A DNA stretch of 64,000 nt from Paenibacillus sp. HW567 (GTDB lineage Bacteria; Bacillota; Bacilli; Paenibacillales; Paenibacillaceae). The notes beneath the pieces were generated by a model. That model saw nothing but the letters and a program-made list of their open reading frames with translations, was not told the DNA's origin and ran no database searches. Location: positions 3,918,669 through 3,982,668 of the forward strand of contig NZ_KB910518.1 in assembly GCF_000374185.1 (NCBI RefSeq), read 5' to 3'. Positions 36,620-47,036 of the stretch are shown one piece after another. A program made the translations under genes and the position numbers. Within the stretch, counting starts at the first letter, position 1; each line of letters begins with the position of its first letter.

Positions 36620-37792
36620 ATGATGCTTTTTCAAAGCATGAACATGGCTATCAAAAGTATTCTCAGCAGTAAAATAAGGGCCTTCCTTACGATGCTTGGA
36701 ATCATTATCGGCGTATCCTCCGTCATTGCGCTGGTATCCATTGGTCAAGGAACCACCTCACAGATTACCGAATCCCTGAATTCCCTCGGAACCAATCAAT
36801 TGACGGTTAACATTATGGGCCGGGGCGCCACCACCTCGCTGACCTATGAGGAAGCCTTGGCACTGGGCGACATTGAGGGTGTGGACGGCGTATCACCTGT
36901 AATCAGCGGCAACGTGACCGCCAAGAACGGAACGGAGAATACGACTGTATCCATTGAGGGAATTACACCCGCTTATGAGGATGTGCAGGACTTTCATGTA
37001 CAGTCCGGCCGCTTCCTGCTTGATATCGACACAGAGTACCGGCAAAAGGTCGCTCTTATCGGCTCGGACACAGCGGAAACGTTGTTCGGCACCGATGATC
37101 CTGTAGGTCAAAAGGTACAGCTAAACGGAAGAAGCTTCAAAATTGTCGGGCTGCTGGAATCGAAAGGCTCCAGTCTGGGAGGGTCCAATGACGAGAAAAT
37201 TCTGATTCCCATCTCTACGGCTGAACGGTTCCTGCAAAGCAAAGGCGTTCGCTCCATCACCATAACCACCACCTCTGCGGATAATGTGACCGTGGTAAAA
37301 ACAAAGCTGGAAGCTGCGCTGGATGCAAAATTCAACTCCGCCGACAACTCCTACTCCGTCTTCGATGCCCAGGAAATGCTGGAGACCGTGTCCTCAACCA
37401 GCGATACACTGTCAATGGCACTGGGCGGAATTGCCGGGATTTCCCTCCTTGTAGGCGGCATCGGCATCATGAACATCATGATTGTCTCCGTCAATGAACG
37501 GACGCGGGAGATCGGGATTCGCAAAGCTATCGGCGCCAAAAAAATCAATATCCTGATGCAGTTCATGATCGAGTCTATTGTCCTAAGCGGATTCGGGGGA
37601 CTCCTTGGCGTCGGCTTGGGCCTGGGAATCAGTTGGGCCGTTGGGAACTATACTTCAATGAATGTGGCAACCTCCTGGAACATGGTAATTATCTCCTTCC
37701 TGTTCTCCTTGTTTATCGGTGTTGTATTTGGAATGATGCCGGCGAATAAAGCAGCAAGAATGCGGCCGATTTATGCACTCCGAAGCGAATAA
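36620..37792 (+). CDS. MacB/YknZ-like ABC transporter permease
   Basis: 390 aa. TM1 about 17-40 (RAFLTMLGIIIGVSSVIALV), a large outer MacB periplasmic-core domain (about 45-265), then three TM segments of the FtsX fold (about 275-295, 325-350, 355-375), with GIRKAIGAKK before the second. Exports peptides, toxins or cell-surface molecules in known relatives. Ends the exporter operon ahead of the terminator at 37832. Cargo unknown; the secreted repeat protein upstream may be partner. Confidence 0.95.
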   Translation: MMLFQSMNMAIKSILSSKIRAFLTMLGIIIGVSSVIALVSIGQGTTSQITESLNSLGTNQLTVNIMGRGATTSLTYEEALALGDIEGVDGVSPVISGNVTAKNGTENTTVSIEGITPAYEDVQDFHVQSGRFLLDIDTEYRQKVALIGSDTAETLFGTDDPVGQKVQLNGRSFKIVGLLESKGSSLGGSNDEKILIPISTAERFLQSKGVRSITITTTSADNVTVVKTKLEAALDAKFNSADNSYSVFDAQEMLETVSSTSDTLSMALGGIAGISLLVGGIGIMNIMIVSVNERTREIGIRKAIGAKKINILMQFMIESIVLSGFGGLLGVGLGLGISWAVGNYTSMNVATSWNMVIISFLFSLFIGVVFGMMPANKAARMRPIYALRSE

Positions 37793-37831
37793 CACCTGCA
37801 GTTCCTAACTTTTTGAACTATTAAAAGCGTT

Positions 37832-37872
37832 AAGCCGCAAGCCTCCTGACACTTGGAGGCTTGCGGCTTTTT
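37832..37872 (+). terminator. Terminator of the exporter operon
   Basis: Arms AAGCCGCAAGCCTCC and GGAGGCTTGCGGCTT, 15 perfect base pairs with a seven-base loop, followed by TTT. The remaining 287 bases to 38160 show nothing I can name. Confidence 0.93.
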
Positions 37873-38159
37873 GGACATGCAAAGGCAAGCGTTCGCATAG
37901 CCCTGCAAACTAACCGCATAGACGGGCAAAGCTCACCCCTGCCCGAGGGTTATTTTCTTCCATAAATGACTGCTTCCTGCAGAACTGCATCCCGGGACCT
38001 AGCATGTACGGATTATTGCTGCAGGCGGGTATTCGTTTACAGAAAAGTTGGGTAATAGGACTCAAGGGTAGGAATTCATAAGGTAGTAGGTCCCGGATCT
38101 GACTCCGCAGGTTTACGTATACAGCAATGAGATCACTTATAAGTTCTATGCGGGGGTGG

Positions 38160-39770
38160 ATGACAGTGGCAGGTTTTACCGAGGTCAAAAGCACACGATT
38201 AATTCTTTTATTCGCTGCCAGCTCCGTGCTTCTCGTCGGCATCAGCATCGGTTCGCTGCTCTATCTAAATTATACGATGAACAAATTGTCGGCTTCCCTA
38301 TATAACGATGTCTACCAGAACTCCGAGCTGATCCTGAACGCTGACCGGGACCTGTACCAGGCTGCACTTGCGCTTCATACGGCAATGGACGGGGAGATCA
38401 CCAGTGAGCAGCGCAGCCAGCTATCCCGGGAATTCGAGGAGAACAATGCACAGGCGAGGCAGCGGCTTGGCATGGTCAGCCACAATGTTACCTCTGTAAA
38501 GAGCACACTTAATGGAATGAAGCAGAGCGGGCGTCTGCTCGAAGAGCTGAAGAATACGCTGGACAGCTTTGACGGCTCCTTCAAGACCTGGTCGGACACA
38601 GGCCGGAGCCTCATCTCGCAGCAGGTGCAGAGCGGCTCAAGACCGGTTCCCTTCCCGGCACTGCAAACCAATGCCCTGCTGAACGGGGTACGGGAGCATC
38701 TGGACAAAGCCGAGCAGTTGATTGACAGCTATGCCCGGCAGATTACCCTGGAGTTCAGGAATCAAAAAAGCTCAATGTTCGCCCTGTATTCCCTATTCCT
38801 GGTCCTGCTCGTTTTGGTCATTATTTATCTCAGCCGCAAGCTGATTTCACTGCAAAATAAAATGCTGGAGGAGAAATCCCTGCACCAATTGATCGGGGAG
38901 ACCATGTCAGACTTTATTATTTTGACCGACCCTGACGGAGTAATTATGTATGCTTCACCTTCGCATGCCAGCGTGCTGGGCTATATTCCAGGCAAAGGTT
39001 CTCCGCTCTCCAACTATATCCGTGAGGCGGAAATCGCTTGGATGAAGCTTACAAATGTAGTACAGGCCGCTACGCGGATTTCCGAGCTGCGCATGCGTTC
39101 GGCCGAAGGACACTGGGTATGGCTGGAAACGAAGATAACCCTCATTGGTGGCAGCCAGGCAGTTCCGGCGCAATTTATGCTGGTATCCCGCGAGATTACA
39201 CAGCGCAAGCAGAATGAGGAGCGCCTCCACAAGATGGCCTTTTATGACCACTTGACCGCCATTCCCAACAGGGCCCATTTCAAAATGTACATGGAGAACC
39301 TGATCGGCCAGCCGGAGGAGCACAGACAAGCTATTGCGCTCGCCCTGCTCGATTGCGACCGGTTCAAGCAACTCAACGACACACTGGGTCATCTGGCAGG
39401 AGATGAATTCCTCCAATTGCTCTCCCGCGAGCTGCTGCAGACTGTGAAGGGCTTCGGCCAGGCTTTCCGCATTGGCGGGGATGAATTCGCCGTGGTACTG
39501 CACCGCTTCACCACTCCACAGATGCTAAGTGAAATATTGGACCGCCTGCTGCAATTGTTCAATCAATCATGGTCCATTCATCAAGGAGCCAGCTTCCACA
39601 GCACAGCCAGCATTGGTGTAGCGCTGTATCCGCAGCACGGCAGCAATATCAATGAGCTGCTCCGGGCCGCCGATCTCGCGATGTACCGCTCCAAAAAACA
39701 TGGCGGCAATGAAGTCAATCTGTACAGTGAGCTTATACATGAAGAATACTCCGAGCCTCCTAGACCATAG
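38160..39770 (+). CDS. Membrane PAS-GGDEF diguanylate cyclase
   Basis: 536 aa. TM1 about 13-34, an extracellular helical four-helix-type sensor (about 35-205), TM2 about 211-229, PAS about 250-365 (with PAC), then GGDEF with FRIGGDEFAVVL and LTAIPNRAHFK, making c-di-GMP. No EAL. Start unclear: ATG 38160 has GGGGGTGG hard against it, a GTG at 38166 fits the spacing better, and an open frame goes to 38127. Ends at a shared terminator. Confidence 0.92.
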   Translation: MTVAGFTEVKSTRLILLFAASSVLLVGISIGSLLYLNYTMNKLSASLYNDVYQNSELILNADRDLYQAALALHTAMDGEITSEQRSQLSREFEENNAQARQRLGMVSHNVTSVKSTLNGMKQSGRLLEELKNTLDSFDGSFKTWSDTGRSLISQQVQSGSRPVPFPALQTNALLNGVREHLDKAEQLIDSYARQITLEFRNQKSSMFALYSLFLVLLVLVIIYLSRKLISLQNKMLEEKSLHQLIGETMSDFIILTDPDGVIMYASPSHASVLGYIPGKGSPLSNYIREAEIAWMKLTNVVQAATRISELRMRSAEGHWVWLETKITLIGGSQAVPAQFMLVSREITQRKQNEERLHKMAFYDHLTAIPNRAHFKMYMENLIGQPEEHRQAIALALLDCDRFKQLNDTLGHLAGDEFLQLLSRELLQTVKGFGQAFRIGGDEFAVVLHRFTTPQMLSEILDRLLQLFNQSWSIHQGASFHSTASIGVALYPQHGSNINELLRAADLAMYRSKKHGGNEVNLYSELIHEEYSEPPRP

Positions 39771-39796
39771 CCGCTCATTGGGATGGCTACAAGAAA

Positions 39797-39847
39797 AGGC
39801 TGTTCTATTGAGGTCGACGCCAACAGCGGCGACCCTCAGAACAGCCT
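39797..39847. terminator. Bidirectional terminator between GGDEF and pullulanase genes
   Basis: Arms AGGCTGTTCT and AGAACAGCCT flank an inner GAGG-TCG/CGA-CCTC stem; T-rich sequence lies beyond both ends. Confidence 0.8.
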
Positions 39848-39856
39848 CTTGTCTAT

Positions 39857-42253
39857 TTAACTAGTCATCTGCAGGGGATCATCTGCATTGCCGCCGTTCT
39901 CCTGCCCGCGGTCGCGTACCAGCACTCTGATAAGCTCCGCACTGCCGGAGCAATCAATGAAACGGTCGCCGCTGCCGTCCTTCTCCTCCCAGTCGCCCAG
40001 CCGTAAAATGTAACCGACCTTGTCTGTCTCAGGAAGCACTTCAACCCGCGCCACCGCATGTCCATCCTCCATGTGCCTGAAGTCGCATTGTCCGTCCTGA
40101 ATGCCTGTACCCCACACCCAAAGATTCCAGCCCCGGTAATCACCGTCCGGACGGTCATAGTGAATCTCAATAATCTTGGCTCTGGGCAAAGGCTCGCCGT
40201 ATTTATCATACAGCACCATCATTGACAAGCCTTCAACCTGCACCTCATGACTCTCAGCCTGACGGAAGGCATCTGTCCCGGCACGGGTGTGATCAACTAC
40301 GATGTTCCAGCAGCCGCCCGTTGCAGGGAGAGTGTGTGTAACGGGTCCCGGGTTGGCATTAAAAATCACCACGATATTGTTCCACGGATCACCGCCTGCA
40401 TGATCCTTCAGCAGGTAAGAGACCACCCCGCCGTCACAGCGGAGAAATTCCAGCGAACGCTCAATTTCCAGGCGCCCATGCAGCCGGAAGGCCGGATGCG
40501 ACTTACGCAGCTCAATAAGCCCCTTGTAATATTGAAAAACAGGACTGAACATTCTTTTATTCTCCCAGCGGATCGCGTTGATCACATCCGGGCTGCGGTA
40601 GCTGTTATGGTCGCCATATTTGCTGCGCAGGAATTCATCCCCCGCCTGCATAAACGGAATGCCCTGCGAGGTCAAAATAATCCCGCTTGCCAGCAATGAA
40701 CGGCGCACCGTCTCATCACTGAGAATGTCCTGCGGATCAAGCGCGGCATAAGGATTGGCTGCGGCAACCGCGGCCTCCAAATCGCCGCCGTTCTTCAGCC
40801 TTCCATTCTCCAGCTCCGGCAGCCCGGCCTCCCGCAGCAGGCCTTGCGTAGCAAGCACCTTATCCCACAGGTTCAAATTATCGTGGGCGGTAATGTAGTT
40901 CACCGTCTCCACAGGTGAATCGGTAAACTCATGGATCGCACCCTTGATTCCCGAGGCAACCGCACCTTCTTTGCCATATTCTCCGGTTGCGAAGCCCTTG
41001 CCCCAGCCATCGCTGTCGCCCTTGATTGCTGACCGGAAGTTATCGTTGAAGACCGCATATCCTTTGCCCCGCTGCACACCCTTGAGCGTTTGGGTTGCCA
41101 GCGGCGAGTCTCCTCCCGTCCAGGGTTCACCGTAGATTAACATGCCCCCGTTAATCTCCAGACGCAGCTCTTCGGTAATTTCACGCATCGTTACGCTGTC
41201 GATAAGCCCCATAAGGTCAAACCGGAAACCGTCAATATGATATTCAGCAGCCCAGTAGGCCAAGGAATCCTTAATATATTTGCGCACCATCGGCCGTTCA
41301 GTGGCAAGCTCATTGCCGACACCCGAGCCGTTGGACAGTTTTCCATGATAGTCGTGACGGTAGAAATAATCCGGCACCAGAGGCTGAAACGGCCCCTTCT
41401 CCACGGAATACGTATGGTTGTACACCACATCCATAATCACCGAAATCCCCCGGCTGTGCAGCGCTTGCACCATTTCCTTCATTTCACGGATACGGGTTCC
41501 GGGATCAGAGGGATTGGTGCTGTAAGAGCCTTCGGGCACATTATAATGCTGCGGATCATACCCCCAGTTATATTCCGTGAAAATGGACCCGGCACCGCTC
41601 TTACCGCCCGCTCTCAATTCATCTACAGTCTGAAAATCGAAAACCGGCAGCAGGTGCACATGGGTAATTCCCAGCTCCGCCAAATGATCAATGCCTAGCA
41701 GATGCCCCGCGGAATCCCGCAGACCGTCTTCGGTAAAAGCCTTGAATTTCCCTCTGTGCTGCATTCCCGAGCGCTCATCTGCCGAGAAGTCACGCACATG
41801 CAGCTCATAAATGACAGCATCGGCGGGATGCGCCAGAACAGGGGAAACATCCTCGCCCCAGCCCGCAGGATCGGTATCGCGCAGATCAATAATCGCGGAC
41901 CGCATGCCATTTGCCGATACCGCTTTGGCATAAGGGTCAGCAGCTTCTTCCAGCGTACCGTCGGCAAAAACACTCCGGTACATGTAGTATTTGCCCTTCA
42001 TATCGCCGGAGAGCCGCGCCAGCCACACGCCGCCTTCCTGCCGCAGCATATTTACAATCCGTCCGCTGTCCCTGAAATGGGAGCCTGCTCCCGCTTCACC
42101 GTTCCCTCCGGTTTCATATAATACCAGCGACACGGTAAATGCGGTGGGCGCCCAGACTTTAAAAAGGCTGTATGCCGTTGTGTAAGTTAAGCCCAGGTCT
42201 TTTCCGTCATAGGTCTCTATCACTGTCTCTGCATTTATATAATTGCTGCTCAT
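39857..42253 (-). CDS. pulA: Type I pullulanase (GH13)
   Basis: 798 aa, no signal peptide, so intracellular, as in Bacillus AmyX-type enzymes. N-terminal CBM48-like domain (about 10-110; YSLFKVWAPTAFTV), catalytic barrel with the type I mark YNWGYDP (about 228-234), nucleophile in DGFRFDLMGLID (about 343), acid in YGEPWTGG (about 379) and third acid in ITAHDNLNLW (about 456), then beta domains to the end. Splits alpha-1,6 bonds of glycogen or limit dextrins. Own promoter with a cre-like site just after it. Confidence 0.95.
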   Translation of the reverse strand: MSSNYINAETVIETYDGKDLGLTYTTAYSLFKVWAPTAFTVSLVLYETGGNGEAGAGSHFRDSGRIVNMLRQEGGVWLARLSGDMKGKYYMYRSVFADGTLEEAADPYAKAVSANGMRSAIIDLRDTDPAGWGEDVSPVLAHPADAVIYELHVRDFSADERSGMQHRGKFKAFTEDGLRDSAGHLLGIDHLAELGITHVHLLPVFDFQTVDELRAGGKSGAGSIFTEYNWGYDPQHYNVPEGSYSTNPSDPGTRIREMKEMVQALHSRGISVIMDVVYNHTYSVEKGPFQPLVPDYFYRHDYHGKLSNGSGVGNELATERPMVRKYIKDSLAYWAAEYHIDGFRFDLMGLIDSVTMREITEELRLEINGGMLIYGEPWTGGDSPLATQTLKGVQRGKGYAVFNDNFRSAIKGDSDGWGKGFATGEYGKEGAVASGIKGAIHEFTDSPVETVNYITAHDNLNLWDKVLATQGLLREAGLPELENGRLKNGGDLEAAVAAANPYAALDPQDILSDETVRRSLLASGIILTSQGIPFMQAGDEFLRSKYGDHNSYRSPDVINAIRWENKRMFSPVFQYYKGLIELRKSHPAFRLHGRLEIERSLEFLRCDGGVVSYLLKDHAGGDPWNNIVVIFNANPGPVTHTLPATGGCWNIVVDHTRAGTDAFRQAESHEVQVEGLSMMVLYDKYGEPLPRAKIIEIHYDRPDGDYRGWNLWVWGTGIQDGQCDFRHMEDGHAVARVEVLPETDKVGYILRLGDWEEKDGSGDRFIDCSGSAELIRVLVRDRGQENGGNADDPLQMTS

Positions 42254-42354
42254 TCAATTCACCATCCTAGTGCTCCCGTCAGACTGCCGGAAGACGATCA
42301 CTTATTAATACCCAACTATTTCCACTTAATAGACAAATAATACTTGCATAGCTT

Positions 42355-42368
42355 TGTAAGCGATAAAT
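42355..42368. promoter_or_regulatory. Candidate cre (CcpA) site before pulA
   Basis: Plus strand TGTAAGCGATAAAT matches TGWAANCGNTNWCA at 12 of 14 positions. It lies just downstream of the predicted transcription start of pulA, a repressing position. Confidence 0.5.
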
Positions 42369-42381
42369 AAGGACGTACCCT

Positions 42382-42410
42382 ATTATATGTAACCGTATGT
42401 TCACATGTCT
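42382..42410 (-). promoter_or_regulatory. Promoter of pulA
   Basis: Minus strand -10 TATAAT (42387-42382); best -35 is CAGACA at 18-base spacing, a weak match. Confidence 0.45.
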
Positions 42411-42557
42411 GGGTCCAAAAACAGATTCTGCTGTCCTCTCCTCTTTTATCGGCAGGAAGGTTCCACCAGTTAAGCTTGCAAAGGGAAAGCAGCTAGTCTA
42501 TCGAAAGTATAGTATACCCTTCTATGAACCGGATAGCCACTGTAAACCTTTACGCAC

Positions 42558-42584
42558 AAAAAAACAGCCCCCCGGAGGAGGCCG
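42558..42584 (-). terminator. Terminator after ptsI
   Basis: Minus strand GCCTCC-TCCG-GGGGGC then TGTTTTTTT. Confidence 0.85.
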
Positions 42585-42643
42585 CAACATAGTAGTTGGA
42601 AAAGTAAACTTGCTTAAGCGGAGTAAAACTGGCGGTACAAAAA

Positions 42644-44356
42644 TTAATTCACGCTGCTCTTCACCAGTGCAGCTACTTCTTCGGCGGTCCCGAGCTGGAG
42701 CGCCTTCGCGGCCATTTCCTTCATTTCGGCTGCAGACAGCTTGGCAATCTGGCTGCGGGCCGGCAGAATGGAAGTGGCGCTCATGCTGAATTCATCCAGG
42801 CCAAGGCCCAGCAGCAGCGGAATTGCAGTGCTGTCCCCAGCCATTTCGCCGCACATGCCGGTCCATTTGCCTTGCGAATGGGCAGCGTCGATCACGATTT
42901 TGACCAGACGCAGAATGGCCGGATTGTATGGCTGATACAGGTAGGACACCTGTTCATTCATACGGTCGGCAGCCATTGTATATTGGATAAGGTCATTGGT
43001 TCCAATACTGAAGAAATCGACTTCCTTAGCGAACTGGTCTGCCAGCACAGCCGTGGATGGAATTTCCACCATGATGCCGAGCTGAATGCTCTCCGACACT
43101 TCCTGGCCTTCTTCGCGGAGCTTGGCCTTCTCTTCCAGCAGCAGATCACGCGCCGCACGGAATTCGCCAAGCGTAGCGATCATCGGGAACATAATGCGCA
43201 GATCGCCGTGCGCACTTGCTCTCAGCAAAGCGCGCAACTGCGTACGGAAAATATCCTGACGATCCAGACACAGCCGGATCGCGCGGAAGCCCAGGAACGG
43301 GTTCATTTCCTTCGGCAGCTCCAGGTATGGCAGCTCCTTGTCGCCGCCGATGTCCAGCGTGCGCACTACAACCGGCTTGCCCTTCATGTTCTCCAGTACA
43401 GTGCGGTACGCATTGTACTGAATTTCTTCGGAAGGCAGCTTGTCGCGGCCCATATAGAGGAACTCGGTGCGGTAGAGGCCTACGGCTTCGCCGCCGTTCT
43501 CAATTACGCCGTTCACATCGTTTGGTGTGCCGATGTTGGCGGCCAGCTCTACATGCTTGCCGTCAGCGGATACCGTCGGCTCATCGCGGAGCTTTTTCCA
43601 CTCGGCGATTTGCAGATTGTACGCTTCCTGCTTGGCTTTGTACTCTGCAACTTCCGCATCGCTGGGGCTGATCAGCACATCGCCGCTCAGACCGTCGACA
43701 ATGACCAGATCGCCAGCTTTGACCTCGGACAGTACATTCTTGGTACCGACTACCGCAGGAATTTCCAGCGAACGGGCCATGATTGCCGAGTGTGAGGTGC
43801 GTCCGCCGATATTCGTCGTGAAGCCCTTGACGAAGTTGCGGTTCAACTGTGCTGTATCCGAAGGCGTCAAATCCTGCGCGATGACAATGACTTCCTCGCT
43901 GATCTCGGCAGGACTGACATAATGAATGCCCAGCAGATGGTTCATCACACGTTTGGTCACATCGCGCATATCGGCTGCGCGCTCCTGCAGGTACGCGCTT
44001 TTCATATTTTCGAACATTTCAATAAACTGAGACGCTACTTCATTTAAGGCGTAGTCCGCATTTACCGATTCCTCACGGATTTTGTCCATCACGGGACTGA
44101 TCAGCTCAGGATCTTCGAGAATAAGCAGATGGGATTCAAAAATCTCCGCTTTCTTCTCGCCCAGCTCAGCCAGTGTGCGTTCCTTGATGCTTTGCAGCTC
44201 CGCCTTGGACTTATGCAAAGCGGCATTCAGCTTGGCAAGCTCAGCTTCCACATCAGTGACCGCAGATTTTGTAATGGTATAATCCGGATGTTCCAGGATA
44301 AAGGCACGGGCTACTGCAATACCTGCCGAAGCCGCGATTCCTGAAATTTTACTCAT
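42644..44356 (-). CDS. ptsI: PTS enzyme I
   Basis: 570 aa, usual length. Phosphohistidine domain with [17 protein letters not shown] (His189 takes phosphate from PEP) and a C-terminal PEP-binding barrel with [25 protein letters not shown] and GMCGEMAGD. Passes phosphate to HPr for sugar uptake. Starts inside the 3' end of ptsH (8-base overlap); ribosome site GAGCTCC-like is weak, as fits translational coupling. Confidence 0.97.
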   Translation of the reverse strand: MSKISGIAASAGIAVARAFILEHPDYTITKSAVTDVEAELAKLNAALHKSKAELQSIKERTLAELGEKKAEIFESHLLILEDPELISPVMDKIREESVNADYALNEVASQFIEMFENMKSAYLQERAADMRDVTKRVMNHLLGIHYVSPAEISEEVIVIAQDLTPSDTAQLNRNFVKGFTTNIGGRTSHSAIMARSLEIPAVVGTKNVLSEVKAGDLVIVDGLSGDVLISPSDAEVAEYKAKQEAYNLQIAEWKKLRDEPTVSADGKHVELAANIGTPNDVNGVIENGGEAVGLYRTEFLYMGRDKLPSEEIQYNAYRTVLENMKGKPVVVRTLDIGGDKELPYLELPKEMNPFLGFRAIRLCLDRQDIFRTQLRALLRASAHGDLRIMFPMIATLGEFRAARDLLLEEKAKLREEGQEVSESIQLGIMVEIPSTAVLADQFAKEVDFFSIGTNDLIQYTMAADRMNEQVSYLYQPYNPAILRLVKIVIDAAHSQGKWTGMCGEMAGDSTAIPLLLGLGLDEFSMSATSILPARSQIAKLSAAEMKEMAAKALQLGTAEEVAALVKSSVN

Positions 44357-44624
44357 GGAGCTCTCCCAGCCCTTCTTTGACCATCACATCCTGCAGTGCG
44401 GACAGTGCTTCAGTTTCTTCACTGCCTTCAGTAATCAGAGTCAGCGTGTCTCCAGCTTCAAGGCCCAGAGACAAGACGCCAAGGATGGATTTCAGAGTTA
44501 CCTTTTTGCCTTTGGCTTCTGCGAAAGATTCGGTGCTCTTGAATTTGGTAGCTGTATTTACCAGCGCTGTTGCAGGGCGTGCGTGAATTCCGTCTTCGTC
44601 AATAATTCTGAATGTTTTTTGCAT
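44349..44624 (-). CDS. ptsH: HPr phosphocarrier protein
   Basis: 91 aa. [11 protein letters not shown] holds the phospho-His (His14 here) and [10 protein letters not shown] the regulatory Ser46 used by HPr kinase for CcpA-dependent repression, so this HPr serves both transport and carbon control. The tail [12 protein letters not shown] is a few residues longer than usual. ATG 44624 was chosen over TTG 44636, since the HPr fold starts at MQKTF. Confidence 0.97.
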   Translation of the reverse strand: MQKTFRIIDEDGIHARPATALVNTATKFKSTESFAEAKGKKVTLKSILGVLSLGLEAGDTLTLITEGSEETEALSALQDVMVKEGLGELHE

Positions 44625-44676
44625 AATATAATCCAACTCGCTTTCTATTATTTAGGATTGTAATTTATGGTAAAGG

Positions 44677-44709
44677 GCAGCGTTCCCTTCATTATAAGGG
44701 AAGCGCTGC
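44677..44709. terminator. Stem-loop between ptsG and ptsH
   Basis: Arms CAGCGTTCCCTT and AAGGGAAGCGCTG, about 12 base pairs with one bulge and loop CATTAT. It lacks a clean T run, so it may cut read-through or protect the ptsG message rather than stop all transcription. Confidence 0.65.
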
Positions 44710-44721
44710 ACCATTGCACAT

Positions 44722-46779
44722 TTAGCGGATGGTGATGATATCCTTGTCGCCGATAGACACTTTCCCCGGCTTATTCAAGGTAACGGAAGACCCTTCAGGC
44801 AGATTGGAGAAGATCACCGGAGAAATCACGGAAGGCGCATGGGCCTTGACATATTCCAGATCAACCTCCATAATCGGCTGCCCGGCGGCTACCAGATCGC
44901 CTTCTTCGACCAGAACCGTGAACCCTTGCCCCTTGAGCTTAACGGTGTTCACACCGATATGCACCAGCACTTCCTTGCCGCCGTCCGACATGATGCCGGC
45001 AGCATGCTTGCTTGGGAACACGTTGAACACTTTACCGTATACCGGTGAAGCAATCTTGCCGTCGTCAGACAGGAAGGCAAAGCCGTCGCCGGTCATCTTC
45101 TGCGAGAAGACCGCATCCGGTACTTCCGTGATCTCAAGCAGCTCGCCGTTAACCGGGGAGACGATATCTTCAGCGATAATGGCCGCGCCCTGTTCACCTG
45201 ATTGCTTCTCAAGCTCCGGCTGCGGGGCAACTGGCGCGGCGGCTGGCGTTCTGCCGTTCATCACATCTTGAATCTGCGACTTAATCGTATCGGAACGTGT
45301 TCCGAAAATCGCTTGAACGTTGTTGCCGACTTCGAGTACGCCGGAAGCGCCCAGCTTCTTCAGGCGGCCCTTATCCACGCCTGCTTTATCTTTAACCTCG
45401 ACGCGAAGGCGTGTAATACAAGCATCGAGATGCGCAATGTTCTCTTTGCCGCCTAGCGCGGAGAGAATGTTGCGCGGCAGGTCGTCGCCGCTTGTTGAGA
45501 CACTCTCTGTGCTGCTCTCTTCCACATCGGCCTCCGGATCTTCACGTCCCGGAGTTCTAAGGTTGAACTTGCGGATAACGAAGCGGAATCCGAAGTAGTA
45601 GATGACCGCAAGCACCAGCCCTACCGGAATGACCAGCCACCAGGCTGTCCGGTTCGGAATTACACCGAAGAGCACATAGTCGATGAACCCGCCGGAGAAG
45701 GTCATCCCGATTTTGACATTAAGGATATGCATGGTCATGAAGGACAGACCCGCAAATACAGCATGCACTGCGAACAGCAGCGGGGCCACGAACAGGAATG
45801 AGAATTCCAGCGGCTCAGTAATCCCTGTAAGGAAGGAAGTAAGCGCTGCGGATATCATCAAGCTGCCGACAACCCGTTTGTTCTCAGGTCTGGCTTCGTG
45901 ATAGATGGCCAGTGCCGCTGCCGGCAGACCGAACATCATGAACGGATATTTACCGGTTGTGAAGGTACCCGCTGTAAATGTAACACCGTCGCGAAGCTGC
46001 TGCATGAAGATCCGCTGGTCCCCGCGGACCAGGTCTCCGGCTTTGTCAACATAACTTCCGAATTCATACCAGAACGGGGAATAGAAGATGTGATGCAGAC
46101 CGAACGGAATCAGGGAACGCTCTATAACCCCGAAGATAAAGGCTGACAGCGTCAGATTCGTATCAATCATACTCTGCGATACATAGTTCAGACCGTGCTG
46201 AATCGGCGGCCAGACAAGTGTCAGCACAAGGCCAAGGATCAGGGAAGTCACTGCTGTCATAATCGGAACAAAACGTTTACCTGCAAAGAAGCCAAGATAG
46301 GATGGCAGCTCTATGCGGAAGAACCTTTTGTACATGGACGCAGCCAAAATCCCGACCAGAATACCGCCGAATACGCCGGTCTGCAGGGTGGGAATCCCCA
46401 AGACGCTGGCATAGGCAAAATCCTGCTTGCTCAGCACCCATTCATTGATGCCGAGCACGGTTCCCATAGTTACGTTCATTACGAGGAACCCGATGATTGC
46501 CGCAAGTCCCGCAACCCCCTCACCACCGGCAAGCCCGATGGCTACCCCTACCGCGAAGAGCAGTGATAAGTTGCTAAAAACAATTTGTCCCGAATTCATT
46601 AACACATTGGCAATAGCTTGAACCACATTATTTTCCAGTGCCGGGACATATTGCAGGAAATCGGGGTTAACCAGCATGTTGCCGATCCCAAGCAGCAACC
46701 CTGCGGCGGGAAGAATGGCCACTGGCAGCATCAGCGCTTTACCGACCCGCTGCAGCACGCCAAACAGCTTTTTGAACAT
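44722..46779 (-). CDS. ptsG: Glucose-specific PTS permease, EIICBA
   Basis: 685 aa. IIC membrane domain (about 1-400, ten or so TM; start [20 protein letters not shown]), IIB about 435-510 with phospho-Cys in [16 protein letters not shown] about 535-685 with [11 protein letters not shown] holding the phospho-His. Imports and phosphorylates glucose. Start ATG 46779 with AAAGGAG nine bases upstream; the frame to 46809 runs into the terminator. Induced by glucose through the leader RNA that GlcT binds. Confidence 0.96.
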   Translation of the reverse strand: MFKKLFGVLQRVGKALMLPVAILPAAGLLLGIGNMLVNPDFLQYVPALENNVVQAIANVLMNSGQIVFSNLSLLFAVGVAIGLAGGEGVAGLAAIIGFLVMNVTMGTVLGINEWVLSKQDFAYASVLGIPTLQTGVFGGILVGILAASMYKRFFRIELPSYLGFFAGKRFVPIMTAVTSLILGLVLTLVWPPIQHGLNYVSQSMIDTNLTLSAFIFGVIERSLIPFGLHHIFYSPFWYEFGSYVDKAGDLVRGDQRIFMQQLRDGVTFTAGTFTTGKYPFMMFGLPAAALAIYHEARPENKRVVGSLMISAALTSFLTGITEPLEFSFLFVAPLLFAVHAVFAGLSFMTMHILNVKIGMTFSGGFIDYVLFGVIPNRTAWWLVIPVGLVLAVIYYFGFRFVIRKFNLRTPGREDPEADVEESSTESVSTSGDDLPRNILSALGGKENIAHLDACITRLRVEVKDKAGVDKGRLKKLGASGVLEVGNNVQAIFGTRSDTIKSQIQDVMNGRTPAAAPVAPQPELEKQSGEQGAAIIAEDIVSPVNGELLEITEVPDAVFSQKMTGDGFAFLSDDGKIASPVYGKVFNVFPSKHAAGIMSDGGKEVLVHIGVNTVKLKGQGFTVLVEEGDLVAAGQPIMEVDLEYVKAHAPSVISPVIFSNLPEGSSVTLNKPGKVSIGDKDIITIR

Positions 46780-46822
46780 TAGAGCCACTCCTTTAACATT
46801 ATTCTCCACTCAAACAGAAGCC

Positions 46823-46945
46823 AAAAAAGGCATGAGCAACACAATATAAAGGATGTTCCTCTAACATAAGGTTAGAATACCCCGACTTGGGGCTGAACAA
46901 CCAAAATACTGTAAATCACTCATGCCTGATCGTATCAGTTACACG
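46823..46945 (-). promoter_or_regulatory. GlcT antiterminator target (RAT) and overlapping terminator in the ptsG leader
   Basis: RAT-like palindromic segment at 46945-46915 on the minus strand (CGTGTAACTGATACGATCAG then GCATGAGTGAT). Its 3' part GGCATGAG (46926-46919) pairs with CTCATGCC (46836-46829), which is followed by TTTTTT (46828-46823), giving the terminator. An inner hairpin with arms AGCCCC/GGGGT lies at 46875-46902. Bound GlcT keeps the RAT in its own hairpin and blocks the terminator. Confidence 0.9.
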
Positions 46946-46978
46946 CTTTGTATTCTGTTGTGCTTATTAACAGGGATC

Positions 46979-47007
46979 ATTGTAGCACCGTTCATTTGAA
47001 CATGCAA
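46979..47007 (-). promoter_or_regulatory. Promoter of ptsG
   Basis: Minus strand TTGCAT (47007-47002), 17 bases, TACAAT (46984-46979); leader of about 193 bases. A near-palindrome GTTCAAATGAAC fills the spacer. Confidence 0.7.
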
Positions 47008-47036
47008 GAAAAAAATATCCGCACAAACAGAGGGCT

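Larger units (their letters stand above)
42254..42643. other. pulA-ptsI spacer
   Basis: About 390 bases holding, right to left, the ptsI terminator (42558-42584), the pullulanase promoter and cre-like site (42355-42408) and the pulA ribosome site. No gene seen in the rest. Confidence 0.6.

Noticed and set aside
37873..38159. c-di-GMP riboswitch before the GGDEF gene
   Set aside because: A GGGCAAAGC string is present, but the rest of the GEMM consensus and its paired stems are not.
37910..38248. Minus-strand 112-codon frame
   Set aside because: Overlaps the start of the GGDEF gene, has no ribosome site, and no recognisable motif.
44477..44636. TTG start for HPr at 44636
   Set aside because: It would add four residues before the HPr fold, which starts at MQKTF; no ribosome site supports it.
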